A stretch of DNA of 64,000 nt from Viscum album (GCA_963277665.1 OY728130.1:1360516393-1360580392); one strand, 5' to 3'; counted from the first letter of the stretch, positions 13,546 through 26,414 are shown. Numbers and translations: made by a program. Notes: a model not told the origin generated them from the letters alone.

Positions 13546-15225
13546 AAATCAGGTGGTTCTTCATCATAAGTTCCTTAGGTTCCCACGTTGCCTCTTCCGT
13601 TTTATGGTTTCTCTATAGAACTTTCACTAGACGAGTCTCCCGGTTTCTCAACACTTGTTCTTTGGTATCAAGAATCCTAATAGGCTCTTCAAAATAAGAT
13701 ATATCGGGTTCCAGTTCTATTTTTTCATAGGTGAGTACACGCATTGGGTTAGGCATGTATTTTCTCAACAGTGATCTGTGGAACACATCCTGAACTTTGG
13801 AAAGACTTGGAGGCATTGGCAAATGGTAAGATAAAACTCCAATTTGTTATAGAATTTTGAAAGGTCCGATGCACCTGGGACTTAATTTACCCTTCTTAAC
13901 AAATTTTATAACAACCTTATATGAAGATACCTTTAATAAAACATGATCTCTTACTTGAAATTCCAAATCCTTTCTTCATTTATCAGTATAGCTCTTTTGC
14001 CTACTTTGATCTTCTTTGATGTGGTTTTGGATAATATTCACCTTTTCCATTGTTTCCTCAACAAGTTTCAGGCCTACGAGTTTTGTTCCACCAACATCAT
14101 CCCAAAAAGTTGGTGTGAGACATCTCTTTTCATATAACTCTTCATATGGTGCCATTTGAATACATGAATGGAAGCTATTGTTGTATGAAAATTCTCCTAG
14201 AGGAAAATATTGATCTCACATACCTTGAAAGTCAAGTGAGAAATATCTCAACATGTCTTCTAATGTTTGAATAGTCTATTATGATTTTCCATCAGTTTGA
14301 GGGTGGTATACAGTGCTCAAACGAAGTTTAGTATCTAGGGATTTCTCAATAATTTTCCAGAATCTTGATGTAAAATGAGGATCACGATCAGAAACAATAG
14401 ATAGGGGCACACCATAAAGTCTTACAACTTCATTAATATATATTCTTGATAAAATTTCAAGTGTTAAATCTTATCTTATAACAAGAAAATGTGTTGACTT
14501 GGTAAGACGATCAATAATGACCCATACTGCATCATTCCTTCTAGGAGTCTTTGGTAGCCCCATAAAAAATTCCATCGTAATATCATCCCATTTCCACTCA
14601 GGTATGGGAATAAGTTTCATGACTCCTTTAGAATGTTTTCTTCCAGCCTTCACCTATTAAAAACCATACATCTTGACACATAATCATAAATCTTTCTTTT
14701 CATGTTGTCCCACCAAAAATGTTCCTTCAAATATCTACACATCTTAGAACTACCAGGGTGTATAGAGAAATTTGAGCTATGAGAATCATCCAGCAATTCC
14801 ATTTTTAGATAAAGAATATCAGGAACACAAATAATCTTCCCAAATTTCAAAATTCTATCTTCATATATAAATTCAATCAATCTCCCATCTTTCACAGCTT
14901 TAATTTTCTTTTGAAACTCCTCATCATCAGTCTGAGAACTTTTTATCCTTTCTAGTAAATATAGTTTGGAAACCATTTGAAAAATTATTGATGTTTCACC
15001 TTCCATGATTATTCCTATACCCATCTTTACTAGATCCATGAACATAGAATCTCTTTCAACTCTCATCTTATTCGAAACTCCATGATCCTTTCTACAAAAA
15101 GCATCTTTCACCTTATTTTCCTTCCTCAGGTGGTAGTGTATAGTGCAATCATAATCGTTGAGTAGTTCAAGCCATTGTATTTGCCTCATGTTGAGTCCTT
15201 TCTATGAGAAAATATACTTCAAACT
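13546..15225 (-). pseudogene. Integrase and chromodomain-like tail, Del/Tekay element (broken)
   Basis: Integrase inserts the retrotransposon DNA copy into the host genome. The frame at 14650-15189 starts in the end of RNase H (LNDYDCTIHYH, KVKDAF) and runs into the zinc-binding HHCC region (HPGSSKMCRYLKEHFWW, then YVSRCMVF). The frame at 14471-14653 holds the core start WKWDDITMEFF and IDRLTKSTHFL. Beyond a stop, 14290-14440 still encodes SDRDPHF and YHPQTDG. The C-terminal block (13613-13822) reads SKVQDVFHRSLLRKY, EEPIRILD, then RNHKTEEATWEP, a chromodomain-like tail as in the Del/Tekay group. Several stops and frameshifts separate the pieces. The catalytic block has E where D is usual (MEFF for MDF). 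Confidence 0.85.
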
Positions 15226-16990
15226 CTTTTTATTAGTATATATCTCGCATCTTTTACCATACAGATAGTGTCTCCATATCTTCAGAGAAAATATTATAGT
15301 TTCAAACTCAAGATCATGAGTGGGATAGTTTTTTTCATTAATTTTTAACCGTCATGATGGATAAGTAATAACTCTATCATTCTACATAAGGACACAACCA
15401 ATTCCTTTATTTGAAGCATCACTATAAATAACAAACTCATCATTCTTCGATGGTAGAGTCAAGATAGAAGCATTGACTAATATTATTTTCATTTCTTCAA
15501 AACATTCTTCACACTCTTTTTTCCAAACAAATTTAACCCCTTTACGTGTGATCTTGGTTAATAGTTTAGCCAATCGGGAAAAATTCTGGATGAAGCACCT
15601 ATAATAACCTCCTAAACCAATAAAATTGTGTACCTCAGTTATACTCATCAGTGTTGTACATTCTTTTATTTCTCTTGTCTTAGAAGGATCAATAGATATT
15701 CCATCCTTAGAGGCAATATGGACAAGAAAGGAAATCTTGTGAAGCCAGAATTCACAGTTTCTAAACTTCTCATATAATTCATTTCTTCTAAGAGTATTTA
15801 GAATAGTCCATAAGTGATTTTCATGATCTTCATTTATTTTGGAGTAAACCAAGATATCATTAATAAATACCACAACAAATTCATCAATATATTCCTTGAA
15901 AACTCTATTCCTTAGATCCATAAATACATAGGGTGCATTAGTCAGTCCAAAAGGCATTATTGTAAACTCGTAATGCCCATACCTGGTTCGAAATGCTGTT
16001 TTTGGAATGTCGTCCTTCTTCACACACAACTAATGATATCTAGATTGAAGGTCACTCTTTGAAAAATATTGAGCTCTATGAATTTAATCGAATAAATCAT
16101 CAATGAGAGGTAGGGGATACTTGTTCTTTATTGTTATAGCATTGATCTCCCTATAGTCAATGAACAACCTCGTATATTTATCTTTCTTCTTAATAAAAAT
16201 AATAGGGGCTCCCCATGGAGAAACACTAGGGAGAATAAATCCTTTATTACTCAATTCCTCTAGTTGTTTCTTTAGTTACACTAATTCCACATTGGCCATT
16301 CTATAAGGGGTCTTCAATGTGGGCCTTGAACCAGGAATTATGTCAATGGAAAACTCAATTTCTCATTCTGGAGGATGTCTAGGTAAATCCTTTGGAAACA
16401 CATCAACATATTCTTGCACAATAGGTACATCCTCTATTTGAACATTACTTTCCTCGCCCATAGTTATTTCATTATCTTCCTCCCCAAAAATTGAATTCAG
16501 TAGAGATATTGGGGGTGGATCTAGATAAGAATCAAAAGGTGATGTTTCTTCTCTAAAGATAAGGTATTCCTTATCATCATCAAAAGCAGTAACCTCCTTC
16601 TTCTTACAATAAATTTTCACATCATGGTCTAAAAGACAATTCATACCGAGGATTGTATCAAATTAAATCATGGGTATAACGATGATATCATCAGAAAATC
16701 ATGTTTATATGACCTAATGGGAACTGATTCACAAAAATTTGTTGCAGTGACACTTCCCTTAGGATTTTTGACTGACAACTTCCTTATCAAATCAAATTGT
16801 AAATATATAATTTTCTTAGAAAACTGTGAATATATAAATCAATGTGATGATCCAGAATCAAATAAATCATTAGATAAATTTGAGGAAACCATTAAATTAC
16901 CTTCCACCATGTCATTCGAAGATTCAACCTTAGCAGTAGTGATCGCATAAGCTTGGCCTTTCTCCCTTGGCCTTTTTGAGGTAAGTTTCC
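15226..16990 (-). pseudogene. Protease, reverse transcriptase and RNase H, Del/Tekay element (broken)
   Basis: This is the enzyme set that matures gag-pol and copies element RNA to DNA. The protease motif DSGSSH lies at about 16843-16865. Downstream, 16363-16644 encodes the end of the protease and the acidic linker before RT (NCLLDHDVKIYC, ...DVFPKDLP). Between 16030 and 16360 the RT fingers are recognisable ([24 protein letters not shown]). The frame at 15382-16029 carries TAFRTRYGHYEFTIMPFGL, the active-site segment and RNase H start (FVIYSDASNKGIGCVL). The active-site box at 15857-15868 is FIND instead of F/YxDD, so the first catalytic Asp is lost and RT would be inactive even without the stops. 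Confidence 0.88.
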
Positions 16991-16999
16991 CTGTCACTT

Positions 17000-18040
17000 A
17001 GGATATTTGTTTTCATAATGCTCTATTTCTCTACAATTGTAGCATTAAACATTGACAGCCTCTTTCTTTCCCTTATAATCACGAGCTTGGTGGCCTTTTT
17101 CACCACACCTTTAACAGACTCCCATTACCTTTAGGCAAGTATTGGGGTGTTTCTTCACACATTTAATGCAGGATGAAAATTAAACTTTTCCCTTCTTCCC
17201 CTTGTTTCCATTTCCATAGTGTTCAAAAGATCTCTTCTTCTCTTGATTTTCTTTAAAGTCATAAGACTTATATAATTCCTTTTCTTTCTTTATAGCACAT
17301 AATACAATATCTTCATATGATAAGATGGATTTTGAGACTAATGCTCGGTGTAGAAATGGTTTTAAACCATCAAAGAATCGTTCAATATTAATACTTGGGT
17401 TATGTATATAATCTGCTGCATGCCTTGCTAACCTTGTAAAGTTAGCCTCGTACTTTTCGAAATTCTCATCCTTCTTTTGCCTCAGACTCAGAAATTGTCT
17501 TTTCATATGTGCTTGATGGTCACGAGGAAAGTATTTTTATAATAAAAGTTCCTTAAACTCCCTTCATTCCATATTTTATACTTCTTAATCCTCCTTTTTG
17601 TTTTGAATTAATGACCACCACTGATCTGCATCTCTAGTGAGGTGATAAACTTCCATGAAAACTTTTTCTCTTTTGCTACTCCCCAAAGCATGAAATATTT
17701 TCTCTAAGGAACTTATCTATTGCTCAGCTACAAATGGATTTGTAGCTCTATTGAATGTTAGTGGTTGTTGCCTCATGAATCGGTCTAACATTAATCCTCT
17801 GCATTGTGGATCAGGAATCTCCATATGGGTAAGGTGATTATTCATAACTTGGGTGAGTTGTCCCAGTATTGTTATAAGTTGTTCAGTACCAGTTTCATCA
17901 CTATATCCACTATAATTATCTTGAGTAGGAGATAAATTCCTGCATAGATTACATGTGTTGATACAGTTTTTATTCCTTCCACTAGATTCCATTTCTAAAC
18001 AATGGCATACACTAGTGTAGTTTATGAATTGCAATACATA
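17000..18040 (-). pseudogene. gag of the Del/Tekay element (broken)
   Basis: Gag forms the virus-like particle and binds element RNA. The frame at 17717-18034 covers the N-terminal part; 17180-17506 holds the conserved gag domain (KRQFLSLRQKKDENFEKYEA, FTRLARHAADYI, RFFDGLKPFL). Just after it come zinc-knuckle relics: CIKCVKKHPNTC at about 17133-17168, RCGEKGHQARDY near 17065-17105, and CYNCREIEHYENKYP near 17005-17050. The second and third have lost final cysteines. Stops and frameshifts break the frame between 17507 and 17716 and after 17180. The plus-strand frame at 16717-16950 is a shadow. Confidence 0.82.
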
Positions 18041-18481
18041 ATTACAAACTAGTAAAATACCTAAAACAAATTGAACATTTTATGCATATAATACATAATC
18101 ATTAAAAAATGTTTTCTTTGAGGAATTATTTACTCATAAATCCTTTAAAATTGTTTTTAAAGAAAATGTGAATTATCCAAATCATATCCCCCAGGAGTTT
18201 CATAACCAAGAGTGCAGCAAGACCAATTGTCGTGTACCAGGATACCTCGGGTCAAGCCTAAAACTTCTTGTCAGAGTTTTCACTCCTATGTACATTTGTT
18301 CTAGAGCTACCTCTACTTTCTCATATCGAGACAGGGATGTATTTCTTGGAAAATATACAAAATCTCTACATTACCAAAATTCTAGGAAGTTATTCTATAA
18401 TAATCCTCAAAGTCTATCCTAGGGTAATGTTCTCTAATTAGAGTTGTTCTAAATCTAGCTTCAAATGTTTGTACTAAACTT
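18041..18481 (-). other. 5' leader of the Del/Tekay element
   Basis: Untranslated leader between the primer site and gag. The frame at 18168-18422 on the plus strand has no known protein and runs antisense; it is not supported as a gene. Confidence 0.5.
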
Positions 18482-18493
18482 CCTCTGATACCA
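18482..18493 (-). other. Primer-binding site, initiator-Met tRNA type
   Basis: On the minus strand this reads 'tggtatcagagg'. It is 4 bases downstream of the 5' LTR end and matches the usual plant element site TGGTATCAGAGC, complementary to the 3' end of initiator methionine tRNA. Only the last base differs. Confidence 0.88.
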
Positions 18494-18497
18494 ACTC

Positions 18498-21400
18498 TAA
18501 CACCCCAACCCCAGTTACCTAGAGTTGGTACACTATTACATAACATTGGCATGATCACAATAGATCAAGTCTTAAAAGACTGATTAGTTTAGTAGCCTTG
18601 GAAGTAATAGATACATACATAAGTTTTACATTACATCATGAAATGAAAAAACAACAACATTGTGTCCCCTTTGACACACTCTTATCCCTTAGCCTATTCC
18701 TTTAGGTTAATCTTAATATACTTATTCACATCCTGGGAAAAATAAAACATAAGAAATGGGTGAGCTCAAATGATCATTAAGGATAAAAATATAGCAGAAA
18801 CTTTCATAAATAAGTATAAACATTTAAGGCAATGTATAAGACTAAAACACAAGCCTTTTAAACTGAAACATTAGCATAATATGGAAAATATCAATCAAAT
18901 AATGTCATTTAATTATTCACATGGGCATTCTACTAGTCGAATAATCACATGTAATATCAATAGCCAATTTCATAATGATGGAATGCATAATGTCGGACAT
19001 CATAACCACATAGTCAAGGCCTTGTGCCAAGACTACAAATAATATTTTGTCAAGACCTTGTTCCAAGACACTAGTTTGTCTCATGAGACCTACCGATGCA
19101 TCGAGGAGCTATAGTGGTCTACACCCGTCACTTACTAAGTCCAATGTATTCCTCATATGAAAAGGTTGAAACATAACATAAATATTCATATTAAAACTAG
19201 CATGTGAAATGTTAATACTTTAACCATAAATGATGAATGGTATAAAAATAAAAAATCCACATTCAAACATATCACAAAACCTTCAATACAATATGTAAGA
19301 TTTCATCATAATAAATCAACTTCAAACAAGTGTAAAATCCATCAAAGGATGTTGACATAGATGAAATAAAAAATATTTGAGAGTATTATATCTTTCTATT
19401 TTAAAATCATTTAAAAGTCACGTAATTATAAAAGAAAAAATATATTTTGAAAATATTCTTTTAATCTTTTAAGAGAATCGCTGAAGGTGTTATAATAGCA
19501 GGAAATAGACGCACCCTCTGTATAAGTTAAAAAAACATTCTTACCTTAATTTTCTGAAAAGGTCATAAAGTACTTTGTTTGGAAAATGACTGAAAGATTC
19601 CTTTCAAAACATTTTATAAAAAGTAAAATGAGGGTATAAATGACTATAACCCATATTCTAGTAAATATTAAAACTGTTTTGAAATGCATTTTTAAGAAAC
19701 ACGGATGTGTATGATAAAGAGGTCACATTAGATACTCACGTATAAACAACCTTAGATAATGAAGTGATTGTAGAATTAACCCTTACCTTGTACTTTTAAT
19801 TGATCTAGGGTACATTAAACTCATATATAATAGTTAAATCATTATTATTAAATTATACAAGAACCACATATATAAATATGATATCATACATGATCTTCTA
19901 TTATTTATTTGTTAATAATATTTCAGTAGTATCATTATTTCAGGTGTTAACTGATTCATTTTTATTTATATTTTTTTTATGTAAGTCATTTTTTTATAGA
20001 TAGGATGTATTTTATTCATATATATAATGATATTAAGTTCTTAAAAATTATTTTTAATCATAAAATTAAAATTATTCTTGAATTATTATGATGGGGAATG
20101 AATCTCATCACGTTCATGGAGACGGTAATCCGTACATATGCATCAGCGACAATATCATTCTATTGATGGTGAAATAATATATAATTGGATGGTATATCAT
20201 ATATATAGAATCATTAAAATGTTATATTTATTATTTACATCAATTATACTCATTATTATACCCATCCAAATAATGAAGTGATTAATAACAAACTACACCA
20301 CAATGTGTAGACGGTAAGTCGTACGTACGCATGCATAGTGACTTTATCATTCATAGGATGGATAGAATAATGAATATGGTTGTACCATATTTATAATAAC
20401 ATCCCAGTATGTAAAAAGTACTAGAATTATTATTTTTGTATGGAAACAACAAAGAAAGAGGAAGTGTAAGAAGAATAGAACTTTGAAAGAGGTGATAAAT
20501 TATAACCTCTTCTCCATGTGCTTCCTTTTGATTTGATCAAAAGGGATCCTTAGGTCAGATTTATGATCAAAGTAATGACTCTTGGATGAATTGAGGGTAG
20601 TTTGGAGGATATGTGAGTAGTTTTTGGTCTATCCAAATGCATTGGGAGGTATGATTTTGAGAGAATGGGAAGTATCATTTTATAAGAGAGGTGAGGGTCA
20701 CTTTAGGAAAAGCTTGAAATAATATTTTATTATACAATCATATTCGGTTTATAATGGTTCCAAAAGGATTTATTTAGAGTATATGGTGATTATGTATTGA
20801 AAACCTCTCAACCAATAGGTTTTAGACAGGTTTAGGTTACTATATTAACCTTATCTTTTAGATTTAACACTTAGTTAAATAGTTTAACTTTTACCATGTA
20901 TTCTTGTATTGTTATAATAAATGGTTAATAAAATTACTATAAAAAGACAATAGAACCCCAAGTGGTTAATTATTGATATAAATAACCTTATATTAGTCCT
21001 TTTTCCAAGCATTATATTTTTAGGAATATTATATCAACTAATAATATAGTATTTGTTATAAAAACGCATTTATGTCAATTTTGACACTATTTGGTATTTT
21101 GTTTTTGTGAAAATCATAAAAACTTTATCACTTTAAAAAAATTATTTAATCAACCCTAAAATGTCATATTAACCTAGAAAATTCTTTGAATACATCAAAA
21201 GTCTCAATTTACAATTATATTAACATTTATAATATCAATTATTTTAATCTTTAAATAAAAAGGTAATTGTTTCATCATCATTGTTTCATAAATAAATTTA
21301 ATTATTTAATGTCTAAAAATTATAAATAAAATACCATTATGTAGGAAATATTTTTATATTTCTAATTAATATTTATAGTTGGATTTATATTATGTATAAC

Positions 21401-22216
21401 CCTATATTAAAAATGGTTTAGTTATTAAATTTTGAATTTAGCACTTTTAACTCTTCTTTAAATAAAATAATAATAAATGTCTTAATCTAATACAACTGGA
21501 CCAAAAGTGTCATATTTTATTCCTAAAGTTGATCTTTGTTGAAATAAACTTATCTAATATAATTAGGACATGTTTTAGGGTAATTATAATATCATTTTTA
21601 CCTTTAGTTACCCTATTTACTTTTAATCGTGGTAAATAAATTTCAAAAGTTACCATTAACTAAAAATTATTTTTATCCTATTGAACCACAGTTTACTTAA
21701 TAATGTAAACCATGTCTCTCATATTTTTGAAATTCAATTCACATAAGCGGTAAAATTATGTTTTATGCAATTTTGCTAACGTGCCTAGAAGGTGGGTAAA
21801 AGACGTTAAATTATTCAATAAAATTTTATACATCGAATTTTTTTATAAAATGACTCTAATGAATTAAATTGAAGTTATATAGGTATTATGTATCTATTTT
21901 AAAGTAAAATAAATTTAAATAAAATAAATAATTATTTAAATAAAAAGTAGGTTTTAAACAATAACGCAGTGTTTTTCACTATTCCTCAAAATTTGAAAGT
22001 TTTCAAAAAATACCAAAAAAATCACCCTAATCTAATTTTGATATTCCAAATCCAAAAATGAAGTCCATTTTGAAAAATAAAATTTCAAAAAGTGGGTATT
22101 ACTATTCATAATGGCTAGTTTGATTGGTCATGGTGTGCTAGAACTCGAAGTTGTGTACAACGCAATCTATTTCATTATTCAAAGAGAAACCTATTGTGGA
22201 AGCTTGGGGTGTTACA
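18498..22216 (-). repeat. 5' LTR of the nested Del/Tekay element
   Basis: Partner of 9771-13486. On the minus strand it starts 'tgtaacacccc' and ends 'ggggtgtta', so the termini form a short inverted repeat. The CpG-rich cores lie at 20117 and 20306 and the 'gtgagctcaaatgatc' block near 18760. Confidence 0.9.
20110..20340 (-). repeat. Paired CpG-rich core modules, 5' LTR
   Basis: Cores 'tggagacggt' (20117) and 'tgtagacggt' (20306) are 189 bp apart. The first palindrome has decayed to 'cgtacatatgca', consistent with C-to-T loss at CpG; the second keeps 'cgtacgtacgca'. Confidence 0.7.
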
Positions 22217-22247
22217 TAAATAGATTGAGATTCATTGATTAAGTTAA

Positions 22248-22472
22248 GGACATGAAATCAGGCCCTTACATAAACTTATGGACATGCAACCAGGTCCATG
22301 CATAATATTATGGACATGAAAGACAAGTCCACACATAATACTATGAACATGTAATCAGGTTCACACATAACATTTTGAACATGTAATTAGGTTCATGAAT
22401 AACATTATGAACATGTAATTGGGTTTGTGTATAACATTTTTAACATGCAATCAGGTTCACTCATAAAATATT
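22248..22472. repeat. 32-bp minisatellite, seven units
   Basis: Units start at 22248, 22280, 22312, 22345, 22377, 22409 and 22441. Six are 32 bp and one is 33 bp. The consensus is close to 'gaacatgtaatcaggttcacacataacattat'. A diverged unit appears on the other side of the nested element just before 9770. Confidence 0.85.
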
Positions 22473-24184
22473 TACTCAGGATTTATCTATCTTTACCCAA
22501 TTCATTGGAGGGAGATACAGGTCTCACCCATCACATAATGAAAATCATACATATGGGTTCCACAATATCATAAAAATTTAATCATATCATAACCCATGAA
22601 ATGAAATGGGTTTCATAAATATTTCATCTTATCATAACCTATGGAAAAAGATAGTTTTCATAATCATTTCATCATAGCATAACTCGTGGAAAAAGAAGTA
22701 GATTTCATAATAATTTTATCATGGTATAACCCATGGAAGAGAAACAGGTTTGATAAACATATTTTCATGATAACACATTTATTTAAATAATAATAATGGT
22801 ATCCTTGTTTCATATCCCCATCAAATAAAAATTTACATCAAATGAGGTCATCATATATGGATAATGATTTTGAAAGATCATGGAACATTTCTTGAGAAAA
22901 ATAACTTTTATTTGAAAATCACTTTTTAAAACTAAAAAAACATAAAAAGTTTTGAAAATAATTTTCTTTGAAAATAACCTTGAAAACTTATTAAGTAATC
23001 TTTAAAGAAAATAATGTCCATGACTGTGAAAAATTGCATTCATGTCGTACACATTAAAACAAAGATTCCATTCAAATTTTTGGAAAAATCCAAATGGGTA
23101 ATGTTTAGAAAATGACATCAAGATTACTTAAAAAAATTATAAAAAGTAAAACATGGGTAAAATTTTATTTAATAAATAATTTTAATAATGTTAAAAAAAT
23201 TAATAAATCATTTTTTGGAAGAAAAAGGGTTTTCAACCAAATAGATAAGTAAAGATTTTTTTTCTTAAAAATGTTATTTTGAACTGTTGAGTACATAAAG
23301 AGAGGAAAATTAAGTAAAACATGTATTATCATGACATAACAAAAGTAGAATAAAATTCAGGAGTTTATTGAGATATAGATCATAATATTTCATTATTTAT
23401 ATCATAATCATAAACAATCCCGGTAAATGATGAGATTGTATCATAAAACCATTACTAGTTTAATAATATTGAATCGTAAGACCCATAAAATAATAATATT
23501 AAATGAAACATATAATATCCTAATAATAAATAAATTAATGATATTTTATTTCAAATTTTATGTATATAAACCTCATAAAAAGTACATGTGTATAACAAAA
23601 CATAAGTCTCAAAGAAAAAAAATTGAGATAAAAATCTATTACCACTTTGGTAACTTTGGAATCATAAACCTATTTAAATAGGGGTAAAAAAATTTATATA
23701 TAAATAAAAATAATTTTTAGGATAATAATTATAAAATATATTCTTTTAAATTATTCACACCACATAAAATAAATATGTGGTGGATATGGCACGTGTCTCA
23801 AGGAAGTAAAAACTGAAATGGAAATCCATTACCTTAAGTCTCAAATTCCATCATACTCGTTTGAACCTCCTATATAATAGATATAAGTTTATTATACATA
23901 TATTATAAAACCATAATTATATATATTATACCATATTTGATTTACTTATGACCATTTATTACCCATTTATTACCAATTCCTTGTTAAAATCATGTTTTGG
24001 GTAATAACCGCTTTGCTTTTCGTATATGTTTTGATTTTTTATTTTCAGTCCTATTAATTTTGATAATGGTTACATAATCTACATAATAATAATAATGAAA
24101 TATTTATCATATTTATACATCAATTATGATTTAAATACCAATCATGAAAGATGTTTTTATAAATGAAGTGTATTACGATCATAG

Positions 24185-24800
24185 AAATGGTAGGTCGCAC
24201 GTATGCATGAGTAATGCTTCCATTTTTCAATGATCATTGTGAAAAATATGTAATTAATATTTTATATTTCCAGACTGATAATAATATCATAAATAAAATT
24301 TTATTTATCTAATCATAGTTATAAATATCATACATTTTTTATGGTGATGAAATGATAGAGTCGCATCGCTTCGTGAAGGCGGTTGTCCACACACACACAA
24401 ACGACGTTATCATCTTTCAGTGAGTGAAATGGTAAGAAATAAAATGATATATTATATTTAAATAAAAATAAATATGTCATTAATATCATAATAACATCAT
24501 TAATATAACATATATTCATTAAATCTATCCTTATTATCTTCCAAGTCAAGCGTCAATGAAAAATGAATCACATCGCTTTGTTAAGCGGTAGTCTGTCATA
24601 CACACAAGTGGCTTTATCATATCCTCTACAGAATGGAAAGTAAAAAAATTTATATATTATATAATGACTCAATAGGTATAATTTTTTTATAAATATTATA
24701 TATATACTTTAGATCCATCATCATGCCCAACAGTTAGAGGTGGTAAGGGAAAAATGAATGACATGGGTTTGCGAGGCTGTAGTCTATCATACACACGAAT
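24185..24800 (-). repeat. Four decayed CpG-rich modules in the older LTR
   Basis: Relics appear at about 24191 ('taggtcgcacgtatgcatgag'), 24373 ('gtgaaggcggttgtccacacac'), 24580 ('gttaagcggtagtctgtcatac') and 24766 ('gtttgcgaggctgtagtctatc'). Spacing is about 185-205 bp. They correspond to the two modules of the younger LTRs, so module number varies between subfamilies. Confidence 0.6.
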
Positions 24801-26302
24801 GATGATTTCATAACCCATTGTATGGAAGTGGGTATGGTTATAGTTCATGAAATTAACATAAAAATATCTCATTATATTTAATATATTTATTTTATTATAT
24901 AATCATGGTTTAATAAGAATTTTAGGATGTGGACGAAGAAATTCAATAAAAACACTTGTTGAAAAACATTACCTCTTCTTCGAGTAACCTCCTTAGGTTT
25001 GCACCAAAAGAATTCATGGGTTGTATTTATGCACAAAATAAGGATTATTGGATTATATTAGGGGATTTTTAAATTGATTTTTTTCTAGTATTGGATGAAC
25101 CAAAATGGTTTTAAGGTTTAAAGAGGAGAGAAAAGGGGATGGCCTTTTATAAGGGAGGTGAGTGGAAAACTTGTAATCTTTGAAAAGAAAAAGGTGTGCC
25201 AAAGTTTTTCACAATAAAAAAGGGTCATAAATGGATTATTATAAATAAAATATAAATTTTAGGGTCTAAATATTTGTATAAAATATATTTTAGACAAGTT
25301 TTTGAGTCATTTTATCCCCTATCTTTTTAGTTTAACCCCCCAGTAAACTCATTTTTACCTTAATCATGATAAATAATTTTTACTATTTTTACTATTTATT
25401 ATGGTCAAAATTAAGTTAAAAATATTAGAAAATATAAATCATTATGATTAAAAATATGGAATCCATTTTTTCAAATTCAATTCACATAAGTGGAAAATTT
25501 TAATTTAAAATTAATCTTGCAAACGTGATAAGAAATCGAGTTTTCAAAGAGAATATGTTCATAAGTTTGTAAGGTTTTTATATAAAAATTCAATAATAAA
25601 ATGATTTAAATGACATAAATTATATTAATAGTAATATAATTTAACTAATATTAATTTAAAAAAAATTAAAATATAATTTAACATTATAAATAATTTAAAC
25701 TAAAAGGCAGTTTTCAATTAAAATTTAGTATTTTTTACTATTCATCAAAAAATAATATTTTCATAAAATTCCCAAAAATTCACCCTAAGATAATTTTGAA
25801 ATGATTATTTCAAAAATAAAATTTATATTTCCAAATAAATTTTCTAAATATTTTAAAAATTAGTTTTAAATTAATTGATTAAAAAGTCAACAAAACTAAT
25901 TTTTAAAAAAATAAAGTTTTTAAGTGTAAAATTGGATTTATTATTATATATTGTATAGAAAACACATAAGATGAATATTAAACATTTTAATGAATATATA
26001 ATATATAAATTTCATTAAAATAATTCACCCAGAGTAATTTTTAAATTTATTGAGGTAAAATGTGTTTGTGTGCATAAAAATAGTTTTTCAGAAAAAGATT
26101 TCCTTTATTTCCAAATAGTATTTATTTTCATTTATAATTAATTGGTAAAGAAATAATTGTTTTTATATACATTTTTAGACCATATATTTTCATAATTTAG
26201 TTAATCATATTTATACCCTCTATTTCAATGGCTATGTTATAACTATCATTTTAAATAATAATATTTTAATAGTATGTTACGTTTTGTTTAAAATTAGAGT
26301 AA

Positions 26303-26414
26303 CATGTATCACAAGTTAAAATCAGTGTTGCATGTAATGCAAGATAAACTCGGTGTTGTGTGTAACAAAATATAAACTCATTTTCGTTTGTAACACAAAA
26401 TATTAAAAAAGATT
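26303..26414. repeat. 28-bp tandem repeat, four units
   Basis: Units at 26303, 26331, 26359 and 26387 follow 'catgtaatRcaagataaactcggtgttg'; the last is strongly diverged. It lies just outside the presumed end of the older LTR. Confidence 0.65.

Larger units (their letters stand above)
9771..22216 (-). mobile_element. Complete but inactive Del/Tekay-type Ty3/gypsy chromovirus
   Basis: About 12.4 kb, transcribed on the minus strand. On that strand the order is: 5' LTR (18498-22216), primer-binding site, gag, protease, RT, RNase H, integrase with a chromodomain-like tail, polypurine tract, 3' LTR (9771-13486). The LTRs are nearly equal in length (3716 and 3719 bp) and clearly homologous, but differ by many substitutions and small indels, so the insertion is old. 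All genes carry stops and frameshifts. The order RT-RNase H-integrase, the initiator-Met-type primer site and the C-terminal block place it in the Del/Tekay chromovirus group. I could not see an intact 5-bp target duplication (flanks 'tgcac' and 'taaat'). Confidence 0.9.
22217..26280 (-). repeat. Right part of the older, split LTR
   Basis: This AT-rich non-coding sequence is a diverged relative of the Del LTR. It contains four decayed CpG-rich modules (24185-24800) and, near 25690-25790, a block ('tttttactattcatcaaaaaa', 'ttcaccctaagataattttga') matching 13220-13310 in the younger LTR. By analogy it ends about 260-550 bp later; 'gtatgttac' at 26272-26280 is a candidate terminus. Frames at 23427-23681 and 24328-24549 encode nothing recognisable. 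The right edge is approximate. Confidence 0.55.

Noticed and set aside
22248..22472. Regular 32-bp repeat considered as a CRISPR array
   Set aside because: Units are directly tandem without unique spacers, in a plant LTR; it is a minisatellite.
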